Below, in pieces: positions 13,401 through 21,967 of a DNA stretch of 64,000 nt. The notes below the pieces were generated by a model, which saw only the letters and a program-made list of their open reading frames with translations, was not told the origin of the DNA and did no database searches. The DNA is taken from contig NC_088295.1 of NCBI RefSeq assembly GCF_032854445.1, forward strand, positions 93,739,805 through 93,803,804, written 5' to 3'. Every line of letters begins with the position of its first letter. Positions within the stretch are counted from its first letter, which is position 1. The position numbers were made by a program, and so were the translations under genes. Source of the DNA: Liolophura sinensis (lineage: Eukaryota; Mollusca; Polyplacophora; Chitonida; Chitonidae).

Positions 13401-14784
13401 GTACCATGGACAGAAAGTACCATGGACAGCATGATGATCAGGCGACAGAATATACCAGGTACAGCGAGATGATCTGACAAGGACAGGATGTACCATGGAC
13501 AGCAAGATGATCTGACAAAAACAGAATATGACACATACAACAAGACAAAAGAAAGGTCACAAATGAGATTGGTAGCCCGACTAGCAAGCACTAGAATCAA
13601 TCAAGCTACCTTATACAGAATATATAATAGAGCACACAACCACAGATGGGGCATATAGCCACACATAAGTCATACAGTTACACACAGAGCATACAGCCAA
13701 AGAACATACCACCACACATAAAACATACAGCCACACATAGGTCATACAATTACACACAGAGCATACGGCCAAAGAACATACCACCACACATAAAACATAC
13801 AGCCACACATAGGTCATACAGTTACACATAGAGCATACAGCCAAAGAACATACCACCACACATAAAACATACAGCCACACATTCGGCATACAGTTACACA
13901 TACAGCATACAGCCAAAGAACATACCACCACACATAAAACATACAGGCACACATTGGGCTTACATCCACCCATACAGCAAACAAAAAGCATACAGTCAGA
14001 GACAGTGTTACAGCCACAGATAAAGCATACAATTAAACATATGGCATACAGTCACACACAGGTATACATCCAGACATAGAGCACACAATGAGAGATATAA
14101 TGTTGAGCACACAGCCAAACATACAGCATAAAGCTACAGATAGGGAATACGGACACACATAGGACATACAGCCAAACAGAGGTCTTACAACCACACACAG
14201 GGAATACAGCCAGACATTGGGAGTACAGCCAGACATAGGACATACATCTAGACAAAGATATGGTGGGAGAAACTGAGTCTGGAGGAAACCCATGACCCAG
14301 AAATTGAGAATTGGAAATTTATGACATGGACATACATAAACGGTACCGGTAGTCGTACGATGCATATGTAGTCACACAGTGAAGTCTAAAGGCCTACAAC
14401 AGGCCTTTCACAGGTAAGGAAAATGACAGTACCGGTAGCTGGTTCATGTTTAGTTAAACTACTTCATGTCATGTCTAGCTCAACTAGGCCCAGTCCTGCA
14501 GAGTTTATCACATCATGGTGCCTCCTGGATATGAAAGAGATAATCTTAAACATGGCCGTTCCCACCTACAAAACAACCTCCAACAGGTAAGGTTGAGCTG
14601 TCATATGTGTGGCGTATCCAAATATTTCTCAACTTACAGTCAGCGTACTCGAACTAATTGATATACCCTCAGCCTTGCACACACGACAAGGCTTTACCTT
14701 GGAAAACTTTGTGCTCAGTCTGTGTAGGTAGTAAGCAGCGGCCAGGCCGCTGACCCCGCCGCCCAGGACCACGGCTGTCGGCAT
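1246..14784 (-). CDS. PPOX: Protoporphyrinogen oxidase, complete gene of 11 coding exons
   Basis: Oxidises protoporphyrinogen IX to protoporphyrin IX, the penultimate step of haem synthesis. The family is FAD-dependent and sits on the mitochondrial inner membrane. Joined coding exons (minus order): 14698-14784, 11688-11822, 10398-10506, 9933-10072, 5779-5926, 5377-5570, 4684-4744, 4467-4585, 3162-3275, 2300-2452, 1246-1419. They total 1434 nt, so 477 residues plus TGA, the length of human PPOX. Every junction is GT-AG and keeps phase. Landmarks are the dinucleotide-binding motif LGGGVSGL (residues 7-14), [16 protein letters not shown] with the arginine equivalent to human R59, [13 protein letters not shown], and the C-terminal CIPQY...GHWQK...VNDCI. 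The start is fixed by an in-frame TAG at 14791-14793, and A is at -3. There is no cleavable presequence, as in human PPOX. Introns are filled with tandem arrays, several copied from exon edges. Confidence 0.96.
1611..1985. mobile_element. Non-autonomous element with (GTGA)n end, flanked by 13-bp target duplication
   Basis: Begins with a GTGAGTGAGTG run, then 'gctcaaggtttaatgtggtac' and 'cagtcgcatgacgacga'. The 13 bases TTCTCACATTCAG occur directly on both sides (1598-1610 and 1986-1998), marking a single insertion into the last PPOX intron. No coding capacity is seen. Related fragments are at 11337-11405 and 22760-22800. Confidence 0.75.
2300..2452 (-). CDS. PPOX: PPOX coding exon 10 (residues 370-420)
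   Basis: Encodes [18 protein letters not shown] ... [17 protein letters not shown], matching the 'VMLGGSW' to 'HLHK' segment. Acceptor TTTATCAG|GTG, donor CAGAGG|GTAAGC, phase 0 at both ends. The first eight exon bases are repeated nine times in the adjoining 45-bp array. Confidence 0.94.
2453..2857. repeat. 45-bp array seeded by the PPOX exon 10 acceptor
   Basis: Nine near-identical 45-bp units. Each carries, on the minus strand, TTTATTCCTTGTTTGTGAG|GTGATGATG, a copy of the true acceptor (..TTTATCAG|GTGATGATG) and the first eight exon bases. The array starts at the exon edge. Confidence 0.9.
2862..3150. repeat. About 60-bp array next to the PPOX exon 9 donor
   Basis: Four 60-bp units ('ggttatactagccctgagtca', 'tggagtaaatgcaatacag'), then diverged copies of the GACTCACAG donor edge up to exon 9. 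Confidence 0.75.
3162..3275 (-). CDS. PPOX: PPOX coding exon 9 (residues 332-369)
   Basis: Encodes [20 protein letters not shown] then SCAFPEHD, almost identical in pattern to human '[28 protein letters not shown]'. Acceptor TTTTTAG|GGT, donor CTCACA|GTGAGT. Confidence 0.96.
3312..3815. repeat. 36-bp minisatellite, about 14 units
   Basis: Unit 'tatacactgtaacaattcag' plus 'gtcaaatgatacagtc' in PPOX intron 8. The period is a multiple of three, so it throws up a long artefactual ORF. Confidence 0.9.
3835..4215. repeat. Degenerate about 20-bp repeat (GAGAGTGCATTATGTTCTCA)
   Basis: About twelve to fifteen degenerate copies, decaying rightward. Confidence 0.7.
4467..4585 (-). CDS. PPOX: PPOX coding exon 8 (residues 292-331)
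   Basis: Encodes [20 protein letters not shown] then [18 protein letters not shown], matching '[24 protein letters not shown]'. Acceptor TATTGTAG|CC, donor GCCCAG|GTGGGT. Confidence 0.95.
4684..4744 (-). CDS. PPOX: PPOX coding exon 7 (residues 272-291 plus one base)
   Basis: Short 61-nt exon encoding [20 protein letters not shown], aligned with human 'LEADHVISAIPA'. Acceptor GTGACAG|GTG, donor GCTG|GTAAGT. Confidence 0.92.
4955..5330. repeat. 67-bp array near the PPOX exon 6 donor
   Basis: Five copies of 'atgaccagctgagcagatag' followed by 'caccatcttggtgacttgta' and 'ggtgtgactgcc'. The last phrase also occurs at the 3' end of exon 6 (about 5397-5414), so the unit may derive from that exon edge. 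Confidence 0.85.
5377..5570 (-). CDS. PPOX: PPOX coding exon 6 (residues 207-271)
   Basis: Basic linker [17 protein letters not shown], then [19 protein letters not shown], equivalent to the human 'RWSQWSLRGGLEMLPQAL' segment. Acceptor ACTCAG|GT, donor CTACAG|GTGAGA, phase 1 in and 0 out. The linker is more basic than in human PPOX. Confidence 0.94.
5779..5926 (-). CDS. PPOX: PPOX coding exon 5 (residues 158-206 plus one base)
   Basis: Encodes [20 protein letters not shown] then [11 protein letters not shown], the most conserved block of the family ('[19 protein letters not shown]' in human). Acceptor GATTGCAG|ATT, donor AAAG|GTGAGT. Confidence 0.96.
5965..9620. repeat. 48-bp satellite of about 70 units with higher-order structure
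   Basis: Unit 'cagctatccacacacttcat', 'aaccctacacccctgggttc', 'tcctgata'. Variant monomers are ordered: the phrase CTAAGGTTTT recurs at 7041 and 7752 in the same monomer order, a higher-order period of 711 bp. A SINE interrupts it at 9207-9477. The unit aligns with the exon 4 donor edge and its 59-bp repeats, from which it probably grew. Confidence 0.9.
9207..9477 (+). mobile_element. Full-length tRNA-headed SINE with 11-bp target duplication
   Basis: The head carries an A box (TGGTTCAGTTGGTTAGCG) and B box (GAGTTCAAGTCC), then a body with GGTTTCCCCCGGGCTCTGCC and a tail CGTAAAACACCAATCAAATA with AAATAAAT repeats. CATAACCCCAC is duplicated at 9196-9206 and 9478-9488. It inserted into one satellite monomer. 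Confidence 0.92.
9630..9932. repeat. 59-bp array seeded by the PPOX exon 4 donor
   Basis: About five units. Each repeats, on the minus strand, GATAGCTTT..CTTGGTCC(T/A)GAG followed by GTGAGTGC or GCGAGTGC and TTTGTTGTGAAG. The copy at 9933 is the real exon 4 end and donor, so the others are decoys. Confidence 0.88.
9933..10072 (-). CDS. PPOX: PPOX coding exon 4 (residues 111-157)
   Basis: Contains [16 protein letters not shown] and [14 protein letters not shown], matching the 'PFSKP' and 'SFAQRRLGPE' segments of human PPOX. Acceptor CTCTCTAG|GT, donor CCAGAG|GTGAGT. The donor edge is duplicated in tandem just downstream. Confidence 0.95.
10141..10305 (-). mobile_element. SINE copy, 5'-truncated
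   Basis: Tail and body of the same family in reverse orientation, starting ATTTATTTATATATCTCATT. It breaks off in the head near the AGCTGGAATTGAA (B box) region. Lies in PPOX intron 3. Confidence 0.88.
10398..10506 (-). CDS. PPOX: PPOX coding exon 3 (residues 75-110 plus one base)
   Basis: Reads [18 protein letters not shown], then [15 protein letters not shown], matching the 'ELGL...RFLYV...HALP' segment of the family. Acceptor TTGTCACAG|GTA, donor AGTG|GTAAGC, phase 0 in and 1 out. Its 5' end is repeated every 102 bp upstream. Confidence 0.95.
10507..11460. repeat. 102-bp array seeded by the PPOX exon 3 acceptor
   Basis: Acceptor copies at exact 102-bp spacing (exon starts 10506, then 10608, 10710, 10812, 10914, 11016), with diverged copies near 11125, 11262 and 11455. 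Each unit holds CTTGTCACAG|GTA plus a homologue of the first half of exon 3. Four units upstream of the real exon are in its frame without a stop. The fifth has TAA near 10955. Confidence 0.92.
11337..11405. mobile_element. Fragment of the (GTGA)n-end element
   Basis: GTGAGTGAGTGAGTGCTCGG, then GTTTAACGTCGTGCTC and TCAGTCATATGACGACGA, homologous to the start of the 1611-1985 element. It interrupts the exon 3-derived array. Confidence 0.7.
11688..11822 (-). CDS. PPOX: PPOX coding exon 2 (residues 30-74)
   Basis: Reads [16 protein letters not shown], then [15 protein letters not shown] and NTIDL, the FAD-binding continuation of the fold. Acceptor CTTGACAG|ATT, donor CTG|GTAAGG, phase 0 at both ends. 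The acceptor edge is the source of the adjoining 39-bp array. Confidence 0.95.
11823..13545. repeat. 39-bp array seeded by the PPOX exon 2 acceptor, about 38 units
   Basis: Unit 'cagaatataccatggacagc' plus 'aagatgatctgacaagga'. On the minus strand it reads CTTGTCAG|ATCATCTTGCTG, a copy of the true acceptor and exon start (CTTGACAG|ATTATCTTGCTG). The SINE at 12673-12939 splits it. Confidence 0.92.
12673..12939 (-). mobile_element. Full-length SINE copy
   Basis: Reverse-oriented copy from ATTTATTTATTTGATTGG to GAGCCACGGAGGCCCC, inserted in the exon 2-derived 39-bp array. Confidence 0.9.
13628..14260. repeat. 72-bp repeat with about 24-bp sub-repeats (CATACAGCCACACATA)
   Basis: Four good 72-bp units (to about 13960), then degenerate 'acatacagccaaacat' phrases, in PPOX intron 1. 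Confidence 0.85.
14698..14784 (-). CDS. PPOX: PPOX coding exon 1 (residues 1-29)
   Basis: Begins [20 protein letters not shown], the N-terminal strand and glycine-rich FAD-binding loop. It ends in phase 0 at donor AAG|GTAAAG. An in-frame stop lies nine bases before the ATG, so no longer N-terminus is possible on this exon. Confidence 0.95.
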
Positions 14785-15280
14785 GCTATCCTACTGGCGT
14801 CCCACTACTGTCCACTGATGCCTCACTAGTGCCGTAATAGTGCTTCAGGCCCATCAAACTCACGGCACAGCTAAGCCGGCCACACGTCCGGTCTGTTGTT
14901 GTTGTTGTTGTTCTGCCTGTCAAAATATAAGTAGATGAAACAATACCGGACTACAGACATGGAAGGATTATCTTCAAGGTATATGAAATATGAGCATTTA
15001 GGAATGTCTAGTAAATTGCTTTACAAAAATCTACGCGCTAAAAATTTTTGTATAAATGGCTACTTATTTCCAGAATTACAAGGGAGAGAACTTTTACTAA
15101 ATGTCATCTGTTCAAAGTGAATCGTGAGGTATCTGCCCACAGAGAAAAAAATTTAGGGGAGACAACCCGAAATAAATGTCTGCCAGTCTTAAGTTAGCAT
15201 GCATTATCTCCCCTTGAAAACAAGTAAGTCATTGCGCTGCTCTGGCACGCTAATAATCTCGGCCACGGTGACACATATTT
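14785..15280. promoter_or_regulatory. PPOX 5' flank
   Basis: Sequence upstream of the PPOX ATG. 14785-14900 is locally GC-rich with a short (GTT)n run at 14896-14911, and probably holds the 5' UTR or promoter. I see no TATA box and cannot place the transcription start. The rest is unique AT-rich sequence. Confidence 0.4.
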
Positions 15281-15287
15281 CCCTTAC

Positions 15288-15510
15288 ATTTGTTTGTTTA
15301 TTTCATTGGTGTTTTACCCCATACTCAAGAATATTTCACTTATACGACGGACGACGGGAGGAAACCGGACATAGCCCGGGTGAAACCCACGACCGTTCGC
15401 AGTTTACTGACAGGCCTTCCCACGTACGACCGGAAAGGAAGCCAGCATGAGCTAGCAGGAACTCACAGCGAGCGCATTGAGTAAAGGGCGCTGCGCTAGC
15501 GCGCTAACAA
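15288..15510 (-). mobile_element. SINE copy, slightly deleted
   Basis: Reverse orientation, tail TTTATTTCATTGGTGTTTTA to head CTGCGCTAGCGCGCTAAC. Internal deletions are seen in the GGCGGCCAGCATTATGG segment. Confidence 0.88.
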
Positions 15511-15524
15511 CCTATTTCTCTTAT

Positions 15525-15650
15525 ATTTATTTATTTATCTGATTGGTGTTTTACGCCGTACTCAAGAATATTTCACTTATACTACGGCGGCCAGCATTAG
15601 GCCTATGGTGGGAGGAGATTGACCAGAGCCCGGAGGAAACCCACGACCAA
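15525..15650 (-). mobile_element. SINE tail and body that founds an 80-bp satellite
   Basis: TTTATTTATCTGATTGGTGT through CTTATACTACGGCGGCCAGC to AAACCCACGACCA. From here the internal segment is tandemly repeated. Confidence 0.88.
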
Positions 15651-16871
15651 CTTGTCTTACACGACGGCGGACAGCATTAGGCACATGGTGGGAGGAGATT
15701 GACCAGAGCCCGGAGAAAACCCACGACCAATTTCTCTTACACGACGGCGGCCAGCATTAGGCCTATGGTGGGAGGAGATCGGACAGAGCCCGGAGGGAGC
15801 CCACGACCAATTTATCTTACACGACGCCGGCCAGCATTAGGCCTATGGTGGGAGGAGATCGGACAGAGCCCGGAGGAAACCCACAACCAATTTCTCTTAC
15901 ACGACCGCGGACAGCACTAGGCCTATGGTGGGAGGAGATCGGACAGAGCCCGGAGGAAACCCACGACCAATTTCTCTTACACGACGCCGGCCAGCATTAG
16001 GCCTATGGTGGGAGGAGATCGGACAGAGCCCGGAGGAAACCCACGACCAATTTCTCTTACACGACGCCGGCCAGCATTAGGCCTATGGTGGGAGGAGATC
16101 GGACAGAGCCCGGAGGAAACCCACGATCAATTTCTCTTACACGACGGCGGCCAGCATTAGGCCTATGGTGGGAGGAGATCGGACAGAGCCCGGAGGAAAC
16201 CCACGACCAATTTCTCTTACACGACGCCGGCCAGCATTAGGCCTATGGTGGGAGGAGATCGGACAGAGCCCGGAGGAAACCCACGACCAATTTCTCTTAC
16301 ACGACGGCGGACAGCACTAGGCCTATGGTGGGAGGAGATCGGACAGAGCCCGGAGAAAACCCACGACCAATTTCTCTTACACGACGCCGGCCAGCATTAG
16401 GCACATGGTGGGAGGAGATCGGACAGAGCCCGGAGGAAACCCACGACCAATTTCTCTTACACGACGCCGGCCAGCATTAGGCCTATGGTGGGAGGAGATC
16501 GGACAGAGCCCGGAGGAAACCCACGACCAATTTCTCTTACACGACGCCGGCCAGCATTAGGCCTATGGTGGGAGGAGATCGGACAGAGCCCGGAGGAAAC
16601 CCACGACCAATTTCTCTTACACGACGCCGGCCAGCATTAGGCCTATGGTGGGAGGAGATCGGACAGAGCCCGGAGGAAACCCACGACCAATTTCTCTTAC
16701 ACGACCGCGGACAGCACTAGGCGTATGGTGGGAGGAGATCGGACAGAGCCCGGAGGAAACCCACGACCAATTTCTCTTACACGACGGCGGACAGCACTAG
16801 GCCTATGGTGGGAGGAGATCGGACAGAGCCCGGAGGAAACCCACGACCAATTTCTCTTACACGACGGCGGC
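15586..16871. repeat. 80-bp satellite derived from the SINE body, about 16 units
   Basis: Exactly 80-bp spacing (for example 16141, 16221, 16301). Unit 'cacgacggcggccagcatta', 'ggcctatggtgggaggagat', 'cggacagagcccggaggaaa', 'cccacgaccaatttctctta'. All but the last dozen bases match the SINE body. Units are more than 95 percent alike by eye. Confidence 0.93.
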
Positions 16872-17029
16872 TTATTATTATGATTAATATTTGTAGTAGT
16901 ACTATTTTACTTTTCTGGGACCTCCGGACCAAGTTTCACAAAGATGTCGCACATAATAGTGACGTGCAAAATATCGTAAGACAAATGTGCGATAAAAAAA
17001 AAATGTACGGCGCTTTGTGAAATTGCACT

Positions 17030-17126
17030 ATGATGGTTAGCGTGCTTAGCGTAGCACACTGACTCAGGAGCCTCTCACCAGTGCCATTGCTGTGAGTTCA
17101 AGTCCAGCTTATGCTGGCTTCCTCAT
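17030..17126 (+). mobile_element. SINE head fragment
   Basis: GGTTAGCGTGCTTAGCGTAG ... GTGAGTTCAAGTCCAGCTTA ... CTGGCTTCCTC. Only the tRNA-related head remains. The 46-bp satellite starts exactly where it stops. Confidence 0.8.
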
Positions 17127-18050
17127 CGGTAAGCATTATAGACACGGGTATGTCCTAATCGGCCATGCCAAAATGTAAGTTTTATAAACACGGGTATGTT
17201 CTGATCGGCCATGCCAAAATGTAAGCATTATAGGCACGCGTATGTCCTGATCGGCCATGCGGAAATGTAAGTTTCATAAACACGGGTATGTCCTGATCGG
17301 CCATGCGGAAATGTAAGTATTATAAACACGAGTATGTCCTGATCGGTAATGCCGAAATGTAAGCATTATAGAGACGGGTATGTCCTGATCGGTAATGCCA
17401 AAATGTAAGCATTATAGACACGGACATCTCCTGATCGGTCATGCCGAAATGTAAGCAATATAGACACGGGTATGTCCTGATCGGCCATGCGAAAATGTAA
17501 GTTTTATAAACACGGGTATGTCCTGATCGGTCATGCCGAAATGTAAGCATTATAGAGACGGGTATGTCCTGATCGATCATGCCGAAATGTAAGTATTATA
17601 AAGACGGGTATGTCCTGATCGGTCATGCCGAAATGTAAGCATTATAGACACGGGTATGTCCTGATAGGCCATGCCAAAATGTAAGTATTATAAACACGAG
17701 CATGTCATGATCGGTCATGCCGAGATGTAAGCATTATAGACACGGACATCTCCTTATCGGTCATGCCGAAATGTAAGCATTATAGACACGGGTATGTCCT
17801 GATCGGTCATGCCGAAATGTAAGTATTATAAAGACGGGTATGTCCTGATCGGTCATGCCGAAATGTAAGCATTATAGACACGGGTATGTCCTGATCGGTC
17901 ATGCCGAAATGTAAGTATTATAAAGACGGGTATGTCCTGATCGATCATGCCGAAATGTAAGCATTATAGACACGGGTATGTCCTGATCGGTCATGCCGAA
18001 ATGTAAGCATTATGGACACGGACATCTCCTGATCAGTCACGCCGAGATGT
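17127..18050. repeat. 46-bp satellite, about 20 units
   Basis: Unit 'taagcattatagacacgggt', 'atgtcctgatcggtcatgcc', 'gaaatg', with two main variants (..tataaacacg.. and ..tatagacacg..). Confidence 0.92.
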
Positions 18051-18180
18051 AAGTATAAGTGACATTCATGATCGTGGGATGCTGAAGTGGTTCACGAACA
18101 ATTAACGAGGGCACCAATTCTTAATTTAGCATCCAGCAGAAATGATAACACGAAAACACACTGTCGATACTGAAAACAGC

Positions 18181-18186
18181 TTTATT
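18181..18186 (-). terminator. Possible distal poly(A) signal AATAAA for NCAM
   Basis: Canonical hexamer followed downstream by GTGTGTTTTCGTGTT-type sequence, a typical GU-rich cleavage context. Confidence 0.4.
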
Positions 18187-18189
18187 AGG

Positions 18190-20329
18190 AATGTCGCCAT
18201 AAACACCCAAACTGGTAAGACCAAACAGATGGAGCAGTATGACAGAAAACAGACATCAGCAAGACATCCTATGTATACATATCAGCAATGTCAGTCAAGG
18301 TACTTGAGGCTCGGGATGGTAGTCGTGGTTGCCCCGGACATGATCCAGTTTGGTCGATGTCGTGGTAGACAGTGTGCCCTTCACAGTGAAGCGCAATGAC
18401 TGACAGACTTACACGAACAGCGCAGGATTCCACAAAGCCGATTCTCACTTAATCAAAATGTAAAATTCGATCTAAACGCTTAACTTTGCACCCTTGGAAT
18501 TAAAGACGGAAACGTCTAAAAAGTTTCAGGTTTCAGATAAATATAACGTGACTTCTTAGGTTATAATCTACGAAACGTATTGGAATAATAAATTTTGACA
18601 AGTCGAACATGGCTTTGTAGAGTCAGCTTCCGACCGCGCGTTAATATTCAGTACGATACCCAGATCCCGTGACCGAAATCACCACGTCCCTCGACCCGGA
18701 TCACCAAGAAATACAGCTAGGGCTCAGTACACACATACATCATGACAAGAATACTTGCCAAACAGATCAGAAATTTAATACAATGCGTAATAACAATAGG
18801 ATATATGTAATTTGTTCATCAGTAAAAATAAATGGCACACGTATTCTCTCAGCACTTGCCCAGAAGGGGTGTCTAAAATCTACAAGCCTTCCAGCAAATT
18901 ACGGGGTAATATAGTGATCCAATCGGGGAGTTTTGGGGTATGCAATGTTGTTTTCCAAGGCAGTTGGTGGTCTGTAACTACGCTGTTTATGTTAATATGA
19001 CGTAGTCTCAAAAACTTCATGTAGGCTTAATGATATAGCCGCTCACAGATCTTTTCCAGACACGGTTTCGACACTAACCTACATTACATGTACATAAGCT
19101 CACCGTCTCTCCTGTAGCAAATAGACAACAAGTTGCCACAGATAATGCATCGTTATTTGCCTATTTCATTGGTTAATTCGGCTTAGAGACGTCTGAAAAT
19201 GGAAGCGTGAACGAACCAATGATGACAGGGCTGAGTCACGCGAGATCACTCGTGATCACTCGACTATAGTACGGTAATTCTCGAAATACTGGAACGGGTG
19301 CGGGAAAGCAGAGGATAGTAGGCAGGGAAACCCCTACCCACCTCCAACACCCATTCATCCACCCACCCTGGGTCCGGATATAGACATTTGCTGTTATCTT
19401 TGGCTTTGAAATATCACGTGACTGAATCCCTGGCGTCACCAGTGGTTTCCCTTCGTCAAGTATGACCTCATGAACTAAGCATAATTGTCTCTAGTAGAGC
19501 GGTTTAGTTAGGCTAATGCATTATGGCTATAAAGTGACATTGTCGCTTGTACCCAAAATGGTGACTGTTGCAATACTATGAACTTCAATACAACAACTAT
19601 TTGACGACCAAAAATGGAGACAATTGGGACTAAGGGCACCTATTCAATCCTAGAATATCGGGTTATGAACATACCACATAAATACTAGTACAATTATCAA
19701 CAATATTGCCTACTGCTACAGCCTACGATAAGCGACAATCTCCCCCTAACAGAGGATGGTAGGAATCTAGAGGGCTGAACAACAACAACAACGCTACATT
19801 CTACATTTGTACAGTAATCTAACATCTACAATGGCCCAACCTCACGTCAATTTGCTACAGGAACGCGTATAAATAACACACACAATGAACAAGTAGGTCA
19901 TAGAAAGGCAGTAAGCTCCAGGACACGTTTTCATTTGGATATATGTATGAAACACATGAGCTGGTTTATTTTTAAAAAAGCACAGACGCAACACACATTC
20001 ATGAAAATGACCCAGTGTAAAAAAGCTACACAATAGAGAACAATATGCATGATGTATATAAGTTGTCATTTGACCTGCACATAACACACAGTTTACATAT
20101 ACGCCCTTCACATCAGCAGTCAAACGTTAACAATCCTAGATTATACATGGTGATTAATAATCGCACTGACCTCGGGGACCATCAAAATGCCACCTTCAAA
20201 AACCAGAGAGAGAGAGAGAATAAAAACCTTCTCAGCCACTTAAGCACTTCATAACGCAACAACCTCAAACTGTGAGACGACCACATCAGTCTCAAAGAAC
20301 AACACTCAAGGTGTGAAGTGATGCAAGAA
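18190..20329. other. Unique sequence between the satellite and the 49-bp array
   Basis: No convincing gene, SINE or array. Short ORFs here lack recognisable domains. It may include NCAM 3' UTR. Confidence 0.5.
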
Positions 20330-20692
20330 TCCCTCGTCCAACACAGTCCTCAGACGGTACAGCGAGCATATATCAGACAGTCTCGTACAACACAGTCCTC
20401 AGACGGTGCAGCGAACGCATATCGGACAGCCTCGCATCAGACAGTCCTCATACCAAGCAGTCTCTTACCACCCAGTCCTCAGACGGTGCAGCGAGCATAT
20501 ACCAGACAGTCTCTTACAACCCAGTCCTCAGACGGTGCCGCGAGCACATACCAGACAGTCTCACACAACACAGTCCTCAGACGGTGCAGCGAGCACATAC
20601 CAGACAGTCTCTTACAACACAGTCCTCAGACGGTGCAGCGAGCACGTACCAGACAGTCTCACACAACACAGTCCTCAGACGGTGCGGCCATG
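20330..20692. repeat. 49-bp minisatellite, about 8 units
   Basis: 'cagtcctcagacggtgcagc' followed by 'gagcacataccagacagtct' recurs, for example at 20522 and 20571. If transcribed it lies in the NCAM 3' UTR. Confidence 0.88.
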
Positions 20693-20816
20693 AATACCCA
20701 AATATGCTCAGTTGCAATAATACAGCAATATTTACAAATATATCGAGTGCACAAAAATTTAAATTTTCAATTTCTGAACGCGAAAGTAGCGATCATGGTG
20801 TTAAGAACAAGTGAGC

Positions 20817-20822
20817 TTTATT
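20817..20822 (-). terminator. Possible poly(A) signal AATAAA for NCAM
   Basis: Canonical hexamer on the transcript strand about 1.04 kb after the stop codon. Confidence 0.35.
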
Positions 20823-21862
20823 CAATGTGTGGAACATTGACAAGTTCGGCTTTTGGACATATCCAACAAAAACTGAGCAAAACCGACATGACTGTCTGGT
20901 TGTCCTGAGCCTACTTTGATGAGGTTTGAGTCTGAGGCGAGGGCATCTCCCTGGACTGTCCGCGGTGAGGATATGATAACATGAACGTGTGCACATCTTC
21001 TCGCCAAGCCTTGGACTAAACACGTGTAGAGCGCACGAAACACTGGCCCAGGTCCTTAGCAGTCTGCGTCTGCTGAGGGACGATTAAAACCAAAGTAATA
21101 CCACCAAATTATCTCAGAGACCAGGTTGAGGGAGAATGTACAGGCCCAGATGGCATATCTAACCACGCCAGACTCCTGGAAAAGGCTATGCACATGTATG
21201 CTAAACAGCTAACTAACGGGAAACAGGGAAAAAACACGGATTGGAAAATGTGAAAGGGAAGTCAACTCATGTTACATTCAATTTCATCATCAAAACAAAA
21301 TGGCCCTTTGGTAAAATAATGTCCAACCATGATCACATATATCCTCATATACAGAAACACAGTCTTGTGTAGTACCATAGACGGCCTCCAAAGGCACACG
21401 TTAAAAATGACAACAAAGTCAGTATAGATGACACAGATGCATGCATGGCGTGCTTACTCCAGCGATAGCCATACAGTAGCACAATGGTGTATCTAATATT
21501 CGGATTAGATACATACGGCAGAGCTAAACTCACGAAATTTTCACACAGCTAAGCTCAATATCAATAAACCCTTATTTAGATTTTGCCCTGTGTTAATGAT
21601 AAATAAGACTTAACGTAAATGACTCTGAGCATACATTTCATTGTAAATGCTTCTTGAAGAAAAATCGGATGAGTTTAAAATGCTGCAGAAAATCATTCGT
21701 TTGAGCTGACCAAAAATAGGTAACAAACATGGGCTAAAACATAAATATCCTCTTTTCGACAGTAAAAATGAGACTGCCCTGCCCGGATAAAAGGAACCCA
21801 CGAGCAGCGAGTTTGTCACAGTTGTAGAGATAAGGAATTTCCCTCTAAAGTTAAGTAACCCG

Positions 21863-21967
21863 TTATGCTTTCTCAGCGGGCGGGCCGGTGTTGTCAGAAG
21901 ATGGCTGAACTTCCGCTTCCGGTGCATTGACAGGCGGCTCCTCCTTGGCCTCCTTACATTCCTCCAC
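21863..21967 (-). CDS. NCAM: NCAM last cytoplasmic exon with stop
   Basis: Encodes VEECKEAKEEPPVNAPEAEV, then QPSSDNTGPPAEKA and TAA at 21863-21865. The end resembles the vertebrate NCAM terminus (...ESKA). Acceptor TCCAATCCAG|GTG, phase 0. Confidence 0.88.
   Translation of the reverse strand: MEECKEAKEEPPVNAPEAEVQPSSDNTGPPAEKA

Larger units (their letters stand above)
18181..21862 (-). other. NCAM: Probable NCAM 3' UTR and downstream flank
   Basis: About 3.7 kb after the NCAM stop. Two minus-strand AATAAA hexamers stand out: 20817-20822 and 18181-18186. The second is followed on the transcript by a GT-rich stretch, as expected after a cleavage site. Apart from the 49-bp array at 20330-20692 the sequence is unique. 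The UTR end is inferred. Confidence 0.4.

Noticed and set aside
11693-13600. Overlapping ORFs of 110-209 codons rich in C, W, S
   Set aside because: Frames of the 39-bp exon 2-derived array.
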